In this document: positions 9,865 through 22,224 of the stretch, in pieces | Layout of the letters: the number at the start of each line of letters is the position of its first letter | Position numbering within the stretch: the first letter of the stretch is position 1 | Origin: a bacterium | GTDB taxonomy: Bacteria > Chloroflexota > Dormibacteria > Aeolococcales > Bog-877 | Direction: 5' to 3' | Length of the DNA stretch: 37,196 nt | Assembly: GCA_021816695.1 (NCBI GenBank) | Contig: JAKAXE010000015.1 | Span: forward strand, 1 to 37,196 | The notes under the pieces: generated by a model | Seen by the model: only the letters and a program-made list of their open reading frames with translations | Told to the model about the DNA's origin: nothing | The model's database searches: none | Program-made: the position numbers and the translations under genes

Positions 9865-10050
9865 TCACCAACTGGACTTGCGCACCCCGGGGATCTGCCC
9901 CTGGGACGCGTGGATGCGGAAGCAGATGCGGCACAGCCCGAACTTGCGCATGTACCCTCGGGGCCGCCCGCAGAGATTGCAGCGAGACCGGGCCTGCACC
10001 GGGAAGCGGGGTGCCCGCCGGCTGGCCATGATCTTCGACTTCTTCGCCAA
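9865..10050 (-). CDS. rpsN: 30S ribosomal protein S14, zinc-binding type (type Z)
   Basis: 61 aa, [22 protein letters not shown] four-Cys motif. Confidence 0.95.
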   Translation of the reverse strand: MAKKSKIMASRRAPRFPVQARSRCNLCGRPRGYMRKFGLCRICFRIHASQGQIPGVRKSSW

Positions 10051-10064
10051 CTCCGCCTCCTTCG

Positions 10065-10616
10065 CTAGCGCCTGAAGGGCATGCCCAGCCCGGCCAAAAG
10101 GCTGCGCCCTTCGGCATCGGTGCTGGCGGTGGTAACGATGGTGATCTCCAGCCCACGCAGCTTGTCGATCTTGTCGTAGTCGATCTCCGGGAACACCAGC
10201 TGCTCCCGCAGACCGAGGGTGAGGTTGCCGTGGCCATCGAAGTGGGTGGTCAAGCCGCGGAAGTCCCGGATCCGCGGCAGGGCGACGCTGATGAGGCGGT
10301 CCAGGAACTCCATCATGCGATCGCCGCGCAGCGTCACCTTGAGCCCGATCGGCATCCCCGCCCGCAGCTTGAAGGCGGCCACCGACTTCCTGGCCTTGCG
10401 CACCGCCGGCTGCTGGCCGGTGATCACCCGGAGGTCGTTGGTGGCCGCATCCAGCGCCTTGGCGTTCTGGACGGCCTCGCCAACTCCCACGTTGACCACG
10501 ACTTTGTCCAGCCGAGGGACCTGCATGACGTTGAGGTAGCCGAACTCGGCGATGAGCGCCGGGACGACGGTCTCCCGGTAGCGCTCCACGAACCGCGGCC
10601 TGGTCGCTGTGCTCAT
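10065..10616 (-). CDS. rplE: 50S ribosomal protein L5
   Basis: [62 protein letters not shown] overlap with rplX. Confidence 0.96.
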   Translation of the reverse strand: MSTATRPRFVERYRETVVPALIAEFGYLNVMQVPRLDKVVVNVGVGEAVQNAKALDAATNDLRVITGQQPAVRKARKSVAAFKLRAGMPIGLKVTLRGDRMMEFLDRLISVALPRIRDFRGLTTHFDGHGNLTLGLREQLVFPEIDYDKIDKLRGLEITIVTTASTDAEGRSLLAGLGMPFRR

Positions 10617-10996
10617 GCTCTCGGGGCCCTCAGGTAGGGCTCGTTGCAACGCTTGCAGAAGGGCACCATCCGCTCCCCCTCGACCCGGTGTCCGAGGCGC
10701 GTCGGGCGATCACACTTGGGGCAGACCAGCTGCACGTTGCTGTACGCCAGCGGCGCCGGGAAGTCGATGATCCCGCCCTGGAGCGCAGTGGTGCCGCCAC
10801 GCTGCTGACCGGAGCGCTGGTGGCGCTTGCGAATGTTCACCCCCTCAACGACAATCCGCCGATCCGCGGAGAGCGTGCGCTGGACCACCCCACGCTTGCC
10901 CCGCTCGGAGCCGGCGATCACTACCACGGTGTCGCCAGAGCGGATGTCTAGGGGTCGGGACGAACCCACCTCGGCCGGTCTCCGCCGCCTGGGCAT
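10613..10996 (-). CDS. rplX: 50S ribosomal protein L24 with C-terminal CPKC/CKRC four-Cys motif
   Basis: KOW motif [49 protein letters not shown]. Confidence 0.95.
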   Translation of the reverse strand: MPRRRRPAEVGSSRPLDIRSGDTVVVIAGSERGKRGVVQRTLSADRRIVVEGVNIRKRHQRSGQQRGGTTALQGGIIDFPAPLAYSNVQLVCPKCDRPTRLGHRVEGERMVPFCKRCNEPYLRAPRA

Positions 10997-11364
10997 CAGA
11001 GGACCTCCGGAGCGAGGGAAACGATCTTCATGAAGTTGCGCTCCCGCAGCTCCCTGGCCACGGGACCGAAGATCCTGGTTCCCCGCGGATTGTTCTGCGG
11101 GTTGATGAGCACGGCGGCGTTGTCGTCGAAGCGGATCCTGGTCCCATCGGGCCGGCGGTACTCCTTCGCCGTCCGGACCACCACCGCCTTCACCACGTCG
11201 CCCTTCTTCACCCCGGAGTTCGGCTGGGCGACCTTGACGGCGGCAACGATGATGTCACCCAAAGAGGCGTAGCGACGGTACGACCCGCCCAGCACACGGA
11301 TGCACAGGATCTCCCGGGCACCGCTGTTGTCAGCCACTTTGAGCACCGTCTCCTGCTGGATCAT
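10996..11364 (-). CDS. rplN: 50S ribosomal protein L14
   Basis: [46 protein letters not shown]. Confidence 0.97.
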   Translation of the reverse strand: MIQQETVLKVADNSGAREILCIRVLGGSYRRYASLGDIIVAAVKVAQPNSGVKKGDVVKAVVVRTAKEYRRPDGTRIRFDDNAAVLINPQNNPRGTRIFGPVARELRERNFMKIVSLAPEVL

Positions 11365-11367
11365 CGG

Positions 11368-11637
11368 TCAGCGCGCCCGCTCCACAATCTCCACCACGCG
11401 CCACCGCTTGGTGCGGCTGAGGGGCCGGGTTTCCATGATCCGCACCCGGTCTCCATTCCGGCACTCGTTGACCTCGTCGTGGGCCTGGAAGCGCCGCCGC
11501 CTGCGCATCACTTTGCGATACAGGTTGTGAGCGCGCAGGTCCTCGACCTGCACCACCACCGTCTTGTCCATCCGGTCGCTCACCACGACGCCGACACGGA
11601 CCTTGCGCCGTGCCCGGGCTTCGGCTTCTTCTACCAT
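11368..11637 (-). CDS. rpsQ: 30S ribosomal protein S17
   Basis: [41 protein letters not shown]...[26 protein letters not shown]. Confidence 0.96.
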   Translation of the reverse strand: MVEEAEARARRKVRVGVVVSDRMDKTVVVQVEDLRAHNLYRKVMRRRRRFQAHDEVNECRNGDRVRIMETRPLSRTKRWRVVEIVERAR

Positions 11638-11857
11638 CAGCCCTCCTCCGCCAGGTCCGTGAGCCGCCGCGCCCGGAGCAGGGTCTCCACCCGGGCTATC
11701 CCCCGCCGAATCTCCCGGATCCGGCGGTGTTGCTCAAGCTGTCCGGTGGCCCGCTGCAGGCGTAGCTGCAGCAGCTCCTGCCGGCGCTCACCCACCAGCT
11801 GCTCCAGGCCCAGGTCGTCCTGCTCCCGGAGAAGCTGGAGCTCCTCCTGATGCTTGC

Positions 11858-11861
<4 letters not shown>
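11637..11861 (-). CDS. rpmC: 50S ribosomal protein L29
   Basis: [37 protein letters not shown]. Confidence 0.94.
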
Positions 11862-12292
<431 letters not shown>

Positions 12293-12293
12293 C

Positions 12294-13259
12294 TCAGCTG
12301 TCCCCTGCTTCGGCGGGAGCGTCCGCCTTCCGAGAGGTCCGCTTCGGCTTGGGGGCGATCTCGGTGGCCGTCGCTGGGGCGGCCGCCTTGCGCGCCACCC
12401 GGCGCTTCGGTGCCGCAGCCGCCTCCGCATCCGCCACCGTGGGCGGCTCCTCCGGGGCGGGCGCCACCTCCACCACCACCGCAGCCTTGTCCAATGCCTC
12501 GGGCTCAGCGGCCACGGCCTCGGGCGGCGCCAGGGAGTCCAGGGCAGGCTCTGCCTCCGGCACCGGAGGCGCCTCGACCGCGCGCGGCGTGGGCCGGGCC
12601 GCCGCGGCGGCCGCCTCAGGAGCCACGGTCTCCGTGGGGAAGTCGCCGCGGTAGATCCAGACGCTGACCCCGATCTGCCCGGAGGTGGTCTTAGCCTCGG
12701 CCTGGCCAAACTCCACGTCGGCACGCAGCGTGTGCAGCGGTACCCGGCCGTCCCGATCCCACTCGCGTCGGCTCATGTCGCCGCCCCCGAGCCGGCCGGA
12801 GACCTGGATCTTCACCCCCTTGGCCCCAGCGCGCATCGAGCGCATCACCGACTGCTTCACCGCCCGCCGGAACGCGATGCGCTTCTCCAGCTGCCCGGCG
12901 ACGTTCTCCGCCAGGAGCCGGGCGTCCAGCTCAGGCGTCTTGATCTCCTGAATGGTGACCCGCACCTTCTTGCCAGAGATGCGCTCCAGATTGTCCCGCA
13001 GCGCGTCCACGGCGGCCCCGCTGCGACCGATCACGATCCCCGGCTTGGCGGTGTGGATGACGACCGTCAGCTGGTTGGCCGATCTCTCCGTCTCGATCCG
13101 GGCCACGCTGGCGTTCTTCAGCCGCCCCATGATCAGCTGGCGCATGGCCAGGTCTTCCTGGAGAAGCTTGGTGTACTCCGGTCCGCTGGCGTACCAGCGC
13201 GCGTCCCAGTTGCGATAGACGCCTAGGCGGAAGCCGTTGGGATGGACCTTCTGTCCCAC
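12294..13259 (-). CDS. rpsC: 30S ribosomal protein S3 with long Ala/Pro/Glu-rich C-terminal extension
   Basis: [24 protein letters not shown]...[38 protein letters not shown]; ~110-aa low-complexity tail. Confidence 0.96.
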   Translation of the reverse strand: MGQKVHPNGFRLGVYRNWDARWYASGPEYTKLLQEDLAMRQLIMGRLKNASVARIETERSANQLTVVIHTAKPGIVIGRSGAAVDALRDNLERISGKKVRVTIQEIKTPELDARLLAENVAGQLEKRIAFRRAVKQSVMRSMRAGAKGVKIQVSGRLGGGDMSRREWDRDGRVPLHTLRADVEFGQAEAKTTSGQIGVSVWIYRGDFPTETVAPEAAAAAARPTPRAVEAPPVPEAEPALDSLAPPEAVAAEPEALDKAAVVVEVAPAPEEPPTVADAEAAAAPKRRVARKAAAPATATEIAPKPKRTSRKADAPAEAGDS

Positions 13260-13267
13260 TTCCCTAC

Positions 13268-13681
13268 CTACTCCTCCTCGGCCTCATTGCTGGCACTCTC
13301 CACAGACGCGGAACGCGCCGGCCGGACTCGGGACCGCGAGGCCCGCTCGAGGCTGTCCTCGACAGTCGCCCGGAGATGACACGTCCTTTTGAAGATCGAA
13401 AACGACGAACCGCGCGCCCGGGGCCGGAAGCGCTTGATGATGGGGCCCCCATCGACCTCCAGCCGAACCAGCCGCAGACGGTCGCGGTCCAAGCTGAAGT
13501 TGTTCTCGGCGTTGGCGGCGGCCGAACGAACCACCTTGCCCACGTCCTGGGCTGCCGCCTGAGGCATGAAGGATAACACGGTGAGGGCCTCCTCCACCGC
13601 CATTCCTTCGACTACGTCGGCTACCAACCTGGCCTTCCGAGCCGGCACCCGGACCCACTTGGCGGTCGCTGTCACCTGCAT
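13268..13681 (-). CDS. rplV: 50S ribosomal protein L22 with C-terminal extension
   Basis: [58 protein letters not shown]. Confidence 0.95.
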   Translation of the reverse strand: MQVTATAKWVRVPARKARLVADVVEGMAVEEALTVLSFMPQAAAQDVGKVVRSAAANAENNFSLDRDRLRLVRLEVDGGPIIKRFRPRARGSSFSIFKRTCHLRATVEDSLERASRSRVRPARSASVESASNEAEEE

Positions 13682-13692
13682 TCCTGGCCCGC

Positions 13693-13977
13693 CTACTTGA
13701 GCGCCGAGCTGCGCTCGGTGTGATGGCCGTGGCCGCGGAAGCGGCGGGTGGGCACGAACTCCCCCAGCTTGTGGCCGACCATGGCCTCGGTGACCAGGAC
13801 CGGGACGTGCTTGCGCCCGTCATGGACGGCGAGCGTGTGCCCCAGCATCTCCGGGAAGATGTCGCTGCGTCGCGACCAGGTTCGGATCACCCTCCGCTCC
13901 TTGGAGCGGTTCATCTCGATGACCTTCTTCAGCAGCGAGGGGTCGCAGAAGGGCCCCTTCTTGACGGATCTGCTCAT
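13693..13977 (-). CDS. rpsS: 30S ribosomal protein S19
   Basis: [23 protein letters not shown]...[28 protein letters not shown]. Confidence 0.97.
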   Translation of the reverse strand: MSRSVKKGPFCDPSLLKKVIEMNRSKERRVIRTWSRRSDIFPEMLGHTLAVHDGRKHVPVLVTEAMVGHKLGEFVPTRRFRGHGHHTERSSALK

Positions 13978-13981
13978 CCTG

Positions 13982-14806
13982 CTACTTGCGTCTCCTTCGC
14001 ACGATCATGGCGTCCGTCGCCTTGTTGTTGCGGGTCCGGTGCCCCAGCGCCGGCTTACCCCAGGGTGTCTGGGGGTGGCCACCCGGACCGGAGCGCCCCT
14101 CTCCACCCCCATGGGGGTGATCGAAGGGATTCATCGTCGATCCACGGACCGACGGACGCACCCCGCGCCAGCGGCTCTTGCCCGCCTTCCCCACAACCTC
14201 ATTGGAGTGGTCCGAGTTGCCCACCTGCCCGATGGTGGCCCGACAGCGGACGTCGATCAGTCGCACCTCCCCGGAGGGCATCCGCAGTTGAGCGTACTTC
14301 CCCTCCTTGGCCACCAACTGGGCTCCCACCCCGGCGCTCCGCACCAGCTGCCCGCCCCGGCCGACCTGCACCTCCAGGTTGTGCAGGGTGGTGCCCAGGG
14401 GGATGCGCGCCAGCGGAAGGGAATGCCCGGGCCTGATCTCGGCCTTTTCGCCGGCCATGATCGAGTCGCCCACAGAGAGCCCGTCGGGAGCCAGGATGTA
14501 CCGCTTCTCCCCGTCTCGGTAGCTGACCAAGGCGATCCGGGCGCTGCGATTGGGGTCGTACTCGATGGCCGCCACCCGCCCTGGGACATCCAGCTTATCG
14601 CGCCGGAAGTCGATGATCCGATACATCCGCCGGTGGCCCCCGCCACGGTGGCGCACGGTGACGCGGCCGCTGGCGTTGCGGCCGGAGTGCTTCTTGAGAG
14701 ACACCGTTAGGGAGCGCTCCGGCCCCTTGCGCGTCACTTCCTCGAAGGAGCTGACGCTCATGAACCGGCGCCCGGGGGAGGTGGGGTCGTAACGCTTCAC
14801 CGGCAT
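13982..14806 (-). CDS. rplB: 50S ribosomal protein L2
   Basis: [18 protein letters not shown]...[32 protein letters not shown]...[19 protein letters not shown]. Confidence 0.97.
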   Translation of the reverse strand: MPVKRYDPTSPGRRFMSVSSFEEVTRKGPERSLTVSLKKHSGRNASGRVTVRHRGGGHRRMYRIIDFRRDKLDVPGRVAAIEYDPNRSARIALVSYRDGEKRYILAPDGLSVGDSIMAGEKAEIRPGHSLPLARIPLGTTLHNLEVQVGRGGQLVRSAGVGAQLVAKEGKYAQLRMPSGEVRLIDVRCRATIGQVGNSDHSNEVVGKAGKSRWRGVRPSVRGSTMNPFDHPHGGGEGRSGPGGHPQTPWGKPALGHRTRNNKATDAMIVRRRRK

Positions 14807-14807
14807 C

Positions 14808-15110
14808 TCACACCCCTTCGAACAGGTTGGCGATGGTCTCGCCAGGGGCCAGCGTGACCACGGCCTTCTTCCAGTCCCGGCTGCGGCCGACCACACGGCC
14901 GCCCCGCCGCATCCGAGTCCTCACCTTGCCCTTGACCACCATCACGTTGACGGTGGCGGCGCGAACTTTGAAGGCCTGCTCCACCGCCTGCTTGACCTCG
15001 ATCTTGTTGGCGCTGCTGGCCACCTTGAACACATAGCGGCGCTGCGCCATCCCGGCGTAAGACTTCTCGCTGATCACCGGGCGCAGGATGATCTCGGATG
15101 GCTGCTTCAT
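14808..15110 (-). CDS. rplW: 50S ribosomal protein L23
   Basis: [57 protein letters not shown]. Confidence 0.96.
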   Translation of the reverse strand: MKQPSEIILRPVISEKSYAGMAQRRYVFKVASSANKIEVKQAVEQAFKVRAATVNVMVVKGKVRTRMRRGGRVVGRSRDWKKAVVTLAPGETIANLFEGV

Positions 15111-15730
15111 CCGAGATGCTCCACCACCAGGTCGAGGGCCGCCCGCCGGAAGATCAGGGTGTCGGCCACCATGACGTCGCGGACCCCGAGGTTGCTCGCG
15201 TGGATCACCTTCAGCTGGGGGATGTTGCGAGCCGAGAGCTCCAGGTTGGGGTCCCTACCCTCCACCACCAGGAGCACCCGCCGCCCGGCGCCAGCCTGGT
15301 CCAGGAAGGCGGCCATCTGCCGCGTGCGCGGAGCGTCGAAGTGCAGCTCGTCAGCCACCTGAATGGCGCCATCGCGGGCCTTCGCCGAGAGGGCCGCGCG
15401 CAGTGCCAGCCGCCGCTGCTTGCGGGGCATGGCCAGGGCGTAGGTGCGCGGAGTGGGGCCGAAGACGGTGCCACCGCCGCGGTAGTGAGGAGCCCTGATG
15501 GACCCCTGGCGGGCACGCCCCGTTCCCTTCTGGCGGTATGGCTTCCTGCCCCCCCCGCTCACCTCGCCCCTGGTCTTGGTGTCATGGGTGCCCTGGCGGG
15601 CACCGGCCATCTGGCGCACGACCGCCTGGTGCAACACCCCCTGGTTGACCTCCTGCCCGAAGACCGCCGAGGGCAGCTCGTAGTCGCCCCTCTGGTCTCC
15701 CTCGGGGCCGCGCACAACCGCAGTCGCCAT
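15107..15730 (-). CDS. rplD: 50S ribosomal protein L4
   Basis: RQGTHDTKTRGEVSGGGRKPYRQKGTGRARQGSIRAPHYRGGGTVFGPTPR. Confidence 0.97.
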   Translation of the reverse strand: MATAVVRGPEGDQRGDYELPSAVFGQEVNQGVLHQAVVRQMAGARQGTHDTKTRGEVSGGGRKPYRQKGTGRARQGSIRAPHYRGGGTVFGPTPRTYALAMPRKQRRLALRAALSAKARDGAIQVADELHFDAPRTRQMAAFLDQAGAGRRVLLVVEGRDPNLELSARNIPQLKVIHASNLGVRDVMVADTLIFRRAALDLVVEHLG

Positions 15731-16374
15731 CAGCGCTGCCCCCGGGGCTTGCGGATCCGCGGCCGGGAGCTGCGCACCATGAGGATTCCGCCGTTGGCCC
15801 CGGGCACCGCCCCCTTCAGCAGCAGCAGATTGCGCTCGGCGTCGACCCGGAAGACCTCCAACCTCTGCACCGTGGTGCGCCGATCCCCAAGGTGCCCGGC
15901 CATCTTTAGGCCGGGCAGGGTGCGCGCGGCGTCCACCGACCCGACCGACCCGGGCTGGCGAATGTTGTGGCTCCCGTGAGTCACCGGCCCCCGACCAAAG
16001 TTGTGCCGCTTGTGCTGTCCGGCAAAGCCCTTGCCCTTGCTGACCCCGGTGACATCCACCTCCGCCCCGACCTCGAAAGCGGCCACGGTGAGGACTTCGC
16101 CGGCCTCCGAGGCTGCGGCCCCGCGGACCTCCCGGAGGTGGCGCTTGGGGTCCACCCCCGCCGCCTCGAAATGCCCGGCCTGCGCCCGGTTCACCGCCCG
16201 TCGCCGGACCGGACCAAACCCGATCTGAACCGCCTCGTAGCCGTCCGCGGCCGCGGTCTTCACCTGGACCACCGGGCAGGGCCCTGCCTCGAGCACGGTG
16301 ACCCCGAAGCAGCGGCCATCGTCCCCGAAGACCTGGGCCATCCCCACCTTGCGGGCCAGCAGGGCGGTCGTCAT
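15730..16374 (-). CDS. rplC: 50S ribosomal protein L3
   Basis: LLARKVGMAQVF...VTGVSKGKGFAGQHKRHNFGRGPVTHGSHNIRQPGSVG. Confidence 0.96.
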   Translation of the reverse strand: MTTALLARKVGMAQVFGDDGRCFGVTVLEAGPCPVVQVKTAAADGYEAVQIGFGPVRRRAVNRAQAGHFEAAGVDPKRHLREVRGAAASEAGEVLTVAAFEVGAEVDVTGVSKGKGFAGQHKRHNFGRGPVTHGSHNIRQPGSVGSVDAARTLPGLKMAGHLGDRRTTVQRLEVFRVDAERNLLLLKGAVPGANGGILMVRSSRPRIRKPRGQR

Positions 16375-16679
16375 CAGAGCTTGATCTCGATGTTGACGCC
16401 GCTGGGCAGGTTGAGATGCATCAGCGCGTCGACCACCTTGGGATTGGGATCGAGAATGTCCAGGATCCGCTTGTGGGTCCGCATCTCGAACTGCTCTCGC
16501 GAGTCCTTGTCGATGAAGGGTCCGCGGATCACCGTGTACTTGTTGATCTCCGTAGGCAGCGGCACCGGACCCATCACCTCGGCCTGGTTCCGAGCCGCGG
16601 TCTCCACGATGCGAGCCGCCGCCTGGTCCAGGACCCGGTGGTCATAGGCCTTGAGCCGGATCCGAATGCGCTGTGCCAT
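16374..16679 (-). CDS. rpsJ: 30S ribosomal protein S10
   Basis: [25 protein letters not shown]...[36 protein letters not shown]. Confidence 0.97.
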   Translation of the reverse strand: MAQRIRIRLKAYDHRVLDQAAARIVETAARNQAEVMGPVPLPTEINKYTVIRGPFIDKDSREQFEMRTHKRILDILDPNPKVVDALMHLNLPSGVNIEIKL

Positions 16680-16707
16680 CTTTGCTCTCTAACCGATTCC
16701 CTGCGGA

Positions 16708-17892
<1,185 letters not shown>

Positions 17893-17944
17893 TCTCTCTA
17901 TCTGCCCTTGCTTGGTGGATCCGTCCGCAGCCGACTGCCGGTGC

Positions 17945-20062
17945 TCAACTCTTGCGCTTCGCCGTGACCTCCTCAGCCAGCGACTGAGGAAGCTCCTGAT
18001 AGTGGTCGAACTCCATCGTGTAGCTGGCCCGCCCCTGGGTCATGCTCCTCAGCTGGGTCGCGTACCCGAACATGTTGGCCAGGGGTACCTGAGCGTGTAC
18101 GGTCTGCATCCCCCGCCGGCTCTCCATTCCCAGGGTGTGCCCGCGGCGAGAGGCCAGGTCACCGATGACGTCGCCCAGGTTGGCCTCGGGACAGGTGACG
18201 TCCACCTTCATTATCGGCTCCAGGAGGATGGGACCGGCCTTGCGCATCCCGTCCTTCATAGCCATCGAGCCGGCGATCTGGAAGGCCTGCTCCGAAGAGT
18301 CGACGTCGTGGTAGGAGCCGTCGTAGACCGTGGCCTTCACGTCGACCACCGGATACCCGGCCACCACCCCCGACTGCAGGGCGTCGATGCATCCCTTCTC
18401 GATGGCTGGGATGTACTCCCGGGGGATCACCCCGCCCACGATCTTGTTGATGAACTCGAAACCCTTGCCGGTTTCGTTGGGCTCGACCACCAGCTCCGCA
18501 TGGCCGTACTGGCCGTGGCCACCGGTCTGGCGCACGAACCGCCCGGTGCCCTTGGCCTCGTGGCGGATGGTCTCCCGGTACGCCACCTGGGGCTTGCCGA
18601 CGTTGGCGTCCACCTTGAACTCGCGCAGCAGCCGGTCGACGATGACCTCGAGGTGAAGCTCCCCCATCCCCGAGATGAGGTTCTGCCCGGTCTCGGGCTC
18701 GGTGCGCACCTGGAAGGTCGGGTCCTCCTCGGCCAGCTTCTGCAGGGCCACCCCCAACTTGTCCTGGTCCGCCTTGGTCTTGGGCTCGATCGCCACCGAG
18801 ATAACCGGCTCGGGAAAGACGATCGACTCCAGGACGATGGGCTGGGACTCGTCAGCCAGGGTGTCGCCGGTGGAGGTGTGTCTCAGCCCGATGGCGGCAG
18901 CTATGTCCCCGGTGAGGACCTGCTCCACCTCCTCGCGACGGTTGGCGTGCATCTTGAGGATCCGGCCCACGCGCTCGCGCTCGCCCTTGCTGGCGTTGTA
19001 GACGTAGCTCCCGGAACGAAGCACCCCGCTGTACACCCGGAAGAAGGTGAGTTTGCCGACGAAGGGGTCGGTCATGATCTTGAAGGCCAGCCCGGCGAAG
19101 GGGGCGTCGTCGGCCACCTCGCGCACCACCTCGGCCCCCGTCCGGGGATCCTCCCCGCGCACCGCGGGGCGATCCAGCGGTGACGGCAGGAACTCGACCA
19201 CCGCGTCCAGCATCGGTTGGACCCCCCGGTTGCGCAACGCCGCCCCACAGAGAACCGGGAAGACCTCGGCGGTCACCACCCCGCGGCGCAGCGCCGCGCT
19301 CAGCTTCTCCGGGGCCACCGGCTTGTCGTCCAGGTAGGCCTGCATCAGCTCGTCATCGAACTCCGCGGCGGCCTCCACCAGCTCCTGGCGCGCAGCCCGC
19401 ACCGCGTCCGCCATCTCGGTAGGGATGGTGGTCTCCTCCAGGGCGGTGCCGAGGTCATCGGTGTAGACGATCGCCTGCTCGCGGATCAGGTCCACCACCC
19501 CCTGGAAGCCATCCTCGGCTCCGATGGGAAGCTGCACCGGCACCGCCCGGGCACCCAGTCGCTCGGTGATCGACTGCACCGCCGCGGCGAAGTCGGCGCC
19601 CACCCGGTCCATCTTGTTGATGAAGCAGATCCGGGGCACGTCGTAGCGGTCGGCCTGACGCCACACCGTCTCCGACTGGGGCTCGACACCGCTCACGGCA
19701 TCGAAGACTGCGATCGCCCCGTCCAGAACCCGAAGGCTGCGCTCCACCTCCACGGTGAAGTCGACGTGCCCCGGGGTGTCGATGATGTTGATCTGGTGGT
19801 CGTGCCAGGATGCCGCGGTGGCCGCGGAGGTGATGGTGATGCCCCGCTCCTGCTCCTGCACCATCCAGTCCATGGTCGCCGCGCCCTCGTGGACCTCGCC
19901 CATCTTGTGGATGCGGCCGGTGTAGAAGAGGACTCGCTCAGTTGTGGTGGTCTTGCCCGCATCGATGTGGGCCATGATCCCGATGTTGCGCACCCGCTCC
20001 AGGGGCACCTTGCGCCCGTGAGCCAGAGACGCGCCGCCGGAAAGGGTGGTCTGGGTGGTCAC
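17945..20062 (-). CDS. fusA: Elongation factor G
   Basis: [70 protein letters not shown]. Confidence 0.98.
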   Translation of the reverse strand: MTTQTTLSGGASLAHGRKVPLERVRNIGIMAHIDAGKTTTTERVLFYTGRIHKMGEVHEGAATMDWMVQEQERGITITSAATAASWHDHQINIIDTPGHVDFTVEVERSLRVLDGAIAVFDAVSGVEPQSETVWRQADRYDVPRICFINKMDRVGADFAAAVQSITERLGARAVPVQLPIGAEDGFQGVVDLIREQAIVYTDDLGTALEETTIPTEMADAVRAARQELVEAAAEFDDELMQAYLDDKPVAPEKLSAALRRGVVTAEVFPVLCGAALRNRGVQPMLDAVVEFLPSPLDRPAVRGEDPRTGAEVVREVADDAPFAGLAFKIMTDPFVGKLTFFRVYSGVLRSGSYVYNASKGERERVGRILKMHANRREEVEQVLTGDIAAAIGLRHTSTGDTLADESQPIVLESIVFPEPVISVAIEPKTKADQDKLGVALQKLAEEDPTFQVRTEPETGQNLISGMGELHLEVIVDRLLREFKVDANVGKPQVAYRETIRHEAKGTGRFVRQTGGHGQYGHAELVVEPNETGKGFEFINKIVGGVIPREYIPAIEKGCIDALQSGVVAGYPVVDVKATVYDGSYHDVDSSEQAFQIAGSMAMKDGMRKAGPILLEPIMKVDVTCPEANLGDVIGDLASRRGHTLGMESRRGMQTVHAQVPLANMFGYATQLRSMTQGRASYTMEFDHYQELPQSLAEEVTAKRKS

Positions 20063-20068
20063 GGCCGC

Positions 20069-20539
20069 TCAGTACCTGAAGTGGGAGAACGCGCGGTTGG
20101 ACTCCGCCATCTTGTGGGTGTCTTCCTTCCGCTTGACCGCCTGCCCCATACCGTTGCTGGCGTCCATCAGCTCGGCCGCCAGCCGGTCGGCCATGCTCTT
20201 GCCGTGACGGCTCCGGGCGCTGCGGATGATCCACCGCCTGGCCAGCGCCAGACGGCGGTCGTGGCGGATCTCCACGGGCACCTGGTAGGTGGCGCCACCC
20301 ACGCGCTTGGGCTTCACCTCCAGGATGGGCGTGGCATTGCGCACGGCGGTCTCGAAGACCTCCAGCGGCTCACGCCGCTGACTCTTGGCGATGCGGGTCA
20401 GCGAGGAGTAGACGATCCGCTCCGCGGTGCTCCGCTTGCCATTGAGCATGAGGCAGTTGATGAACTTGGCCAGAGCCTCACTGTGGTAGACCGGATCGGC
20501 CACCACCACCCTTCGGGAGACGCGTTGACGCCTTGGCAT
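20069..20539 (-). CDS. rpsG: 30S ribosomal protein S7
   Basis: MPRRQRVSRRVVVADPVYHSEALAKFINCLMLNGKRSTAERIVYSSL. Confidence 0.97.
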   Translation of the reverse strand: MPRRQRVSRRVVVADPVYHSEALAKFINCLMLNGKRSTAERIVYSSLTRIAKSQRREPLEVFETAVRNATPILEVKPKRVGGATYQVPVEIRHDRRLALARRWIIRSARSRHGKSMADRLAAELMDASNGMGQAVKRKEDTHKMAESNRAFSHFRY

Positions 20540-20540
20540 C

Positions 20541-20924
20541 TCAGGCCTTGGCCGGCTTCTCGCGCTTGGCCCCGTACTTGCTCCGGGCCTGCTTGCGAGC
20601 CTTGGTCCCCGCCGTGTCCAGCGTGCCGCGCACGATGTGGTAGCGCACGCCGGGCAGGTCCTTGACCCTCCCTCCCCGCACCAGCACCACGGAGTGCTCC
20701 TGCAGGTTGTGGCCGATCCCAGGGATGTAGGCCGTGACCTCGATCTTGCTGGTCAGGCGCACGCGCGCCACCTTTCTGAGGGCCGAGTTCGGCTTCTTGG
20801 GGGTTGTGGTGAACACCCGCACGCACACCCCCCGCCGCTGGGGCGAACCCTTCAGCGCCGGTGACTTGGTCTTCTTGGTGACCGGAGCGCGGCCCTGGCG
20901 GACCAGCTGTTGGATGGTGGGCAA
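20541..20924 (-). CDS. rpsL: 30S ribosomal protein S12 (probable TTG start)
   Basis: Canonical S12 N-terminus (M)[11 protein letters not shown] begins at TTG 20924 with AAGGA upstream; [48 protein letters not shown] track extends 20 aa further (to 20984). Confidence 0.95.
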   Translation of the reverse strand: MPTIQQLVRQGRAPVTKKTKSPALKGSPQRRGVCVRVFTTTPKKPNSALRKVARVRLTSKIEVTAYIPGIGHNLQEHSVVLVRGGRVKDLPGVRYHIVRGTLDTAGTKARKQARSKYGAKREKPAKA

Positions 20925-21010
20925 ACTGAACTTGTCCTTGGAGAACGCTGGCCGCTCCGGGGTGACGGCCACACATGGAAACAAGCGCCCCTCCGGAGGC
21001 GCGGGAGCCC

Positions 21011-21039
21011 ATTCTATCGCTCCGGGGATGGGGTGTCAA
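21011..21039 (-). promoter_or_regulatory. Putative sigma70-type promoter of the str operon: TTGACA-17 nt-TAGAAT
   Basis: Minus strand reads TTGACACCCCATCCCCGGAGCGATAGAAT; -35 at 21039-21034, -10 at 21016-21011, ~80-nt leader to rpsL TTG. Confidence 0.8.
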
Positions 21040-21133
21040 ACTTCCGCATGCCCGGGCGCCCGTTCGGGACGGCAGCCGGCGCAGATGGGCCGCGGAGCCG
21101 CGGCCGGGTCCTTACCGGAGCCGGCCGGGGACC

Positions 21134-21331
21134 CTACCCGGCGCTGGTTCCTGCCGATCTCCGCTGAGCCAGGAGGTGAGAGTGAACGGTGACCATCGCC
21201 CGGTAGAGGGCGGGGCAGGTGGGACAGTTGGCCACGTGGTGCTCCACGGCGGCGGCCAGATCGGCACTCAGCTCCCCGTCAATGAGGTCAGAGGCCAGGT
21301 CTCGGGCCTCGGCGCATCCCAACTCTCTCAC
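21134..21331 (-). CDS. Zinc-finger (ZAS-type) anti-sigma factor, 65 aa
   Basis: (M)RELGCAEARDLASDLIDGELSADLAAAVEHHVANCPTCPALYRAM; Hx3CxxC motif; GTG start overlapping sigma stop (GTGA). Confidence 0.82.
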   Translation of the reverse strand: MRELGCAEARDLASDLIDGELSADLAAAVEHHVANCPTCPALYRAMVTVHSHLLAQRRSAGTSAG

Positions 21332-21879
21332 CTGAACTCCTCCGCCAAGATCGATACCAGATTCTGCCTCCCCCGGCGCAGGTGGGACTTCACCGTGCCC
21401 AGCGGCCAGCCGGTCGCGTCGGCGATCTCCGCACCCGTCCACCCTTCCAGATCGTGCAGGACCACCGCCTGCTTCTGGTCGGCCGTGAGCTGAGCTAGGG
21501 CTAACCCCAGAGTCCGCTGGCTCTCGGCCGCGACCGCGACCCCCTCCGGGTCCACGGTGTAGGCGGAGTCCTGCCAGAGCGCCTCCCGCCGAACCGCGGC
21601 CTCCACGCTCTCGCGCGACTGGCGCCGGCGCAAGAGATCCCGGCAGGTGTTCACCACGATCCGTTGCACCCAGGTGCACACCGCGGACTCGGAGCGGAAG
21701 CCTCCTGCGGACTGCATCGCCTTCATGCTGGCGTCCTGGACCGCGTCCTCCGCCTGCTCGGCGTCCGAAAGCAGCGAGGTGGCCAGCCGGACGAAGCGCG
21801 GCCGCTGGGCCTCGAGGCAGCCGAGCAGCTCGTCGCGGGGTAGCTCCACACCCCAAAGGGTAGGGCGGGCGGGCGGCAC
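21328..21879 (-). CDS. ECF-type RNA polymerase sigma factor (start may be GTG at 21849)
   Basis: Region 2 AEDAVQDASMKAMQ...CTWVQRIVVNTCRDLLRRR; region 4 LTADQKQAVVLHDLEGWTGAEIADATGWPLGTVKSHLRRGRQNL. Confidence 0.92.
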   Translation of the reverse strand: MPPARPTLWGVELPRDELLGCLEAQRPRFVRLATSLLSDAEQAEDAVQDASMKAMQSAGGFRSESAVCTWVQRIVVNTCRDLLRRRQSRESVEAAVRREALWQDSAYTVDPEGVAVAAESQRTLGLALAQLTADQKQAVVLHDLEGWTGAEIADATGWPLGTVKSHLRRGRQNLVSILAEEFR

Positions 21880-21903
21880 CGTGGCCCACCCGCCCCATCC
21901 ATC

Positions 21904-22122
21904 TCAGGCCCCGTGAACCCGGCTGCCCCGGAACGGAGCACGAACCACCGGAGCGATCAGGCAGACATTGGTCACCCCTGCCAGAAGAGGTACCAGGCCG
22001 ACTATGGCCACGATGACCCCGGCCACCCCACCAATGGCCAGACCGACTCCGATCAGCACCAGGCCGGCCAGCATCCGCAGGCCCCGTCCACTCGCCGTCG
22101 CCATCCAAGCTGCCAACTTCAT
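21904..22122 (-). CDS. DUF2892-like small inner-membrane protein
   Basis: GLRMLAGLVLIGVGLAIGGVAGVIVAIVGLVPLLAGVTNVCLIAPV; strong SD AAGGAGGTGAGGCG before ATG 22122. Confidence 0.65.
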   Translation of the reverse strand: MKLAAWMATASGRGLRMLAGLVLIGVGLAIGGVAGVIVAIVGLVPLLAGVTNVCLIAPVVRAPFRGSRVHGA

Positions 22123-22181
22123 CGCCTCACCTCCTTGGTGAACTCTTTCCATCTGCCTCCTTAGACGGATGCCGGGCTCAA

Positions 22182-22209
22182 TTGGATGCATGCCGCGGCC
22201 GGGTATAAT
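22182..22209 (+). promoter_or_regulatory. Putative dps promoter TTGGAT-16-TATAAT
   Basis: TATAAT at 22204-22209, TTGGAT at 22182-22187. Confidence 0.6.
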
Positions 22210-22224
22210 TCGGACTGAGTCCGA
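22210..22224. promoter_or_regulatory. Putative operator: perfect 7-1-7 palindrome TCGGACT-G-AGTCCGA abutting the -10 box
   Basis: Direct reading; lies at the expected transcription start of dps, immediately before the AGGAGG Shine-Dalgarno. Confidence 0.6.
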
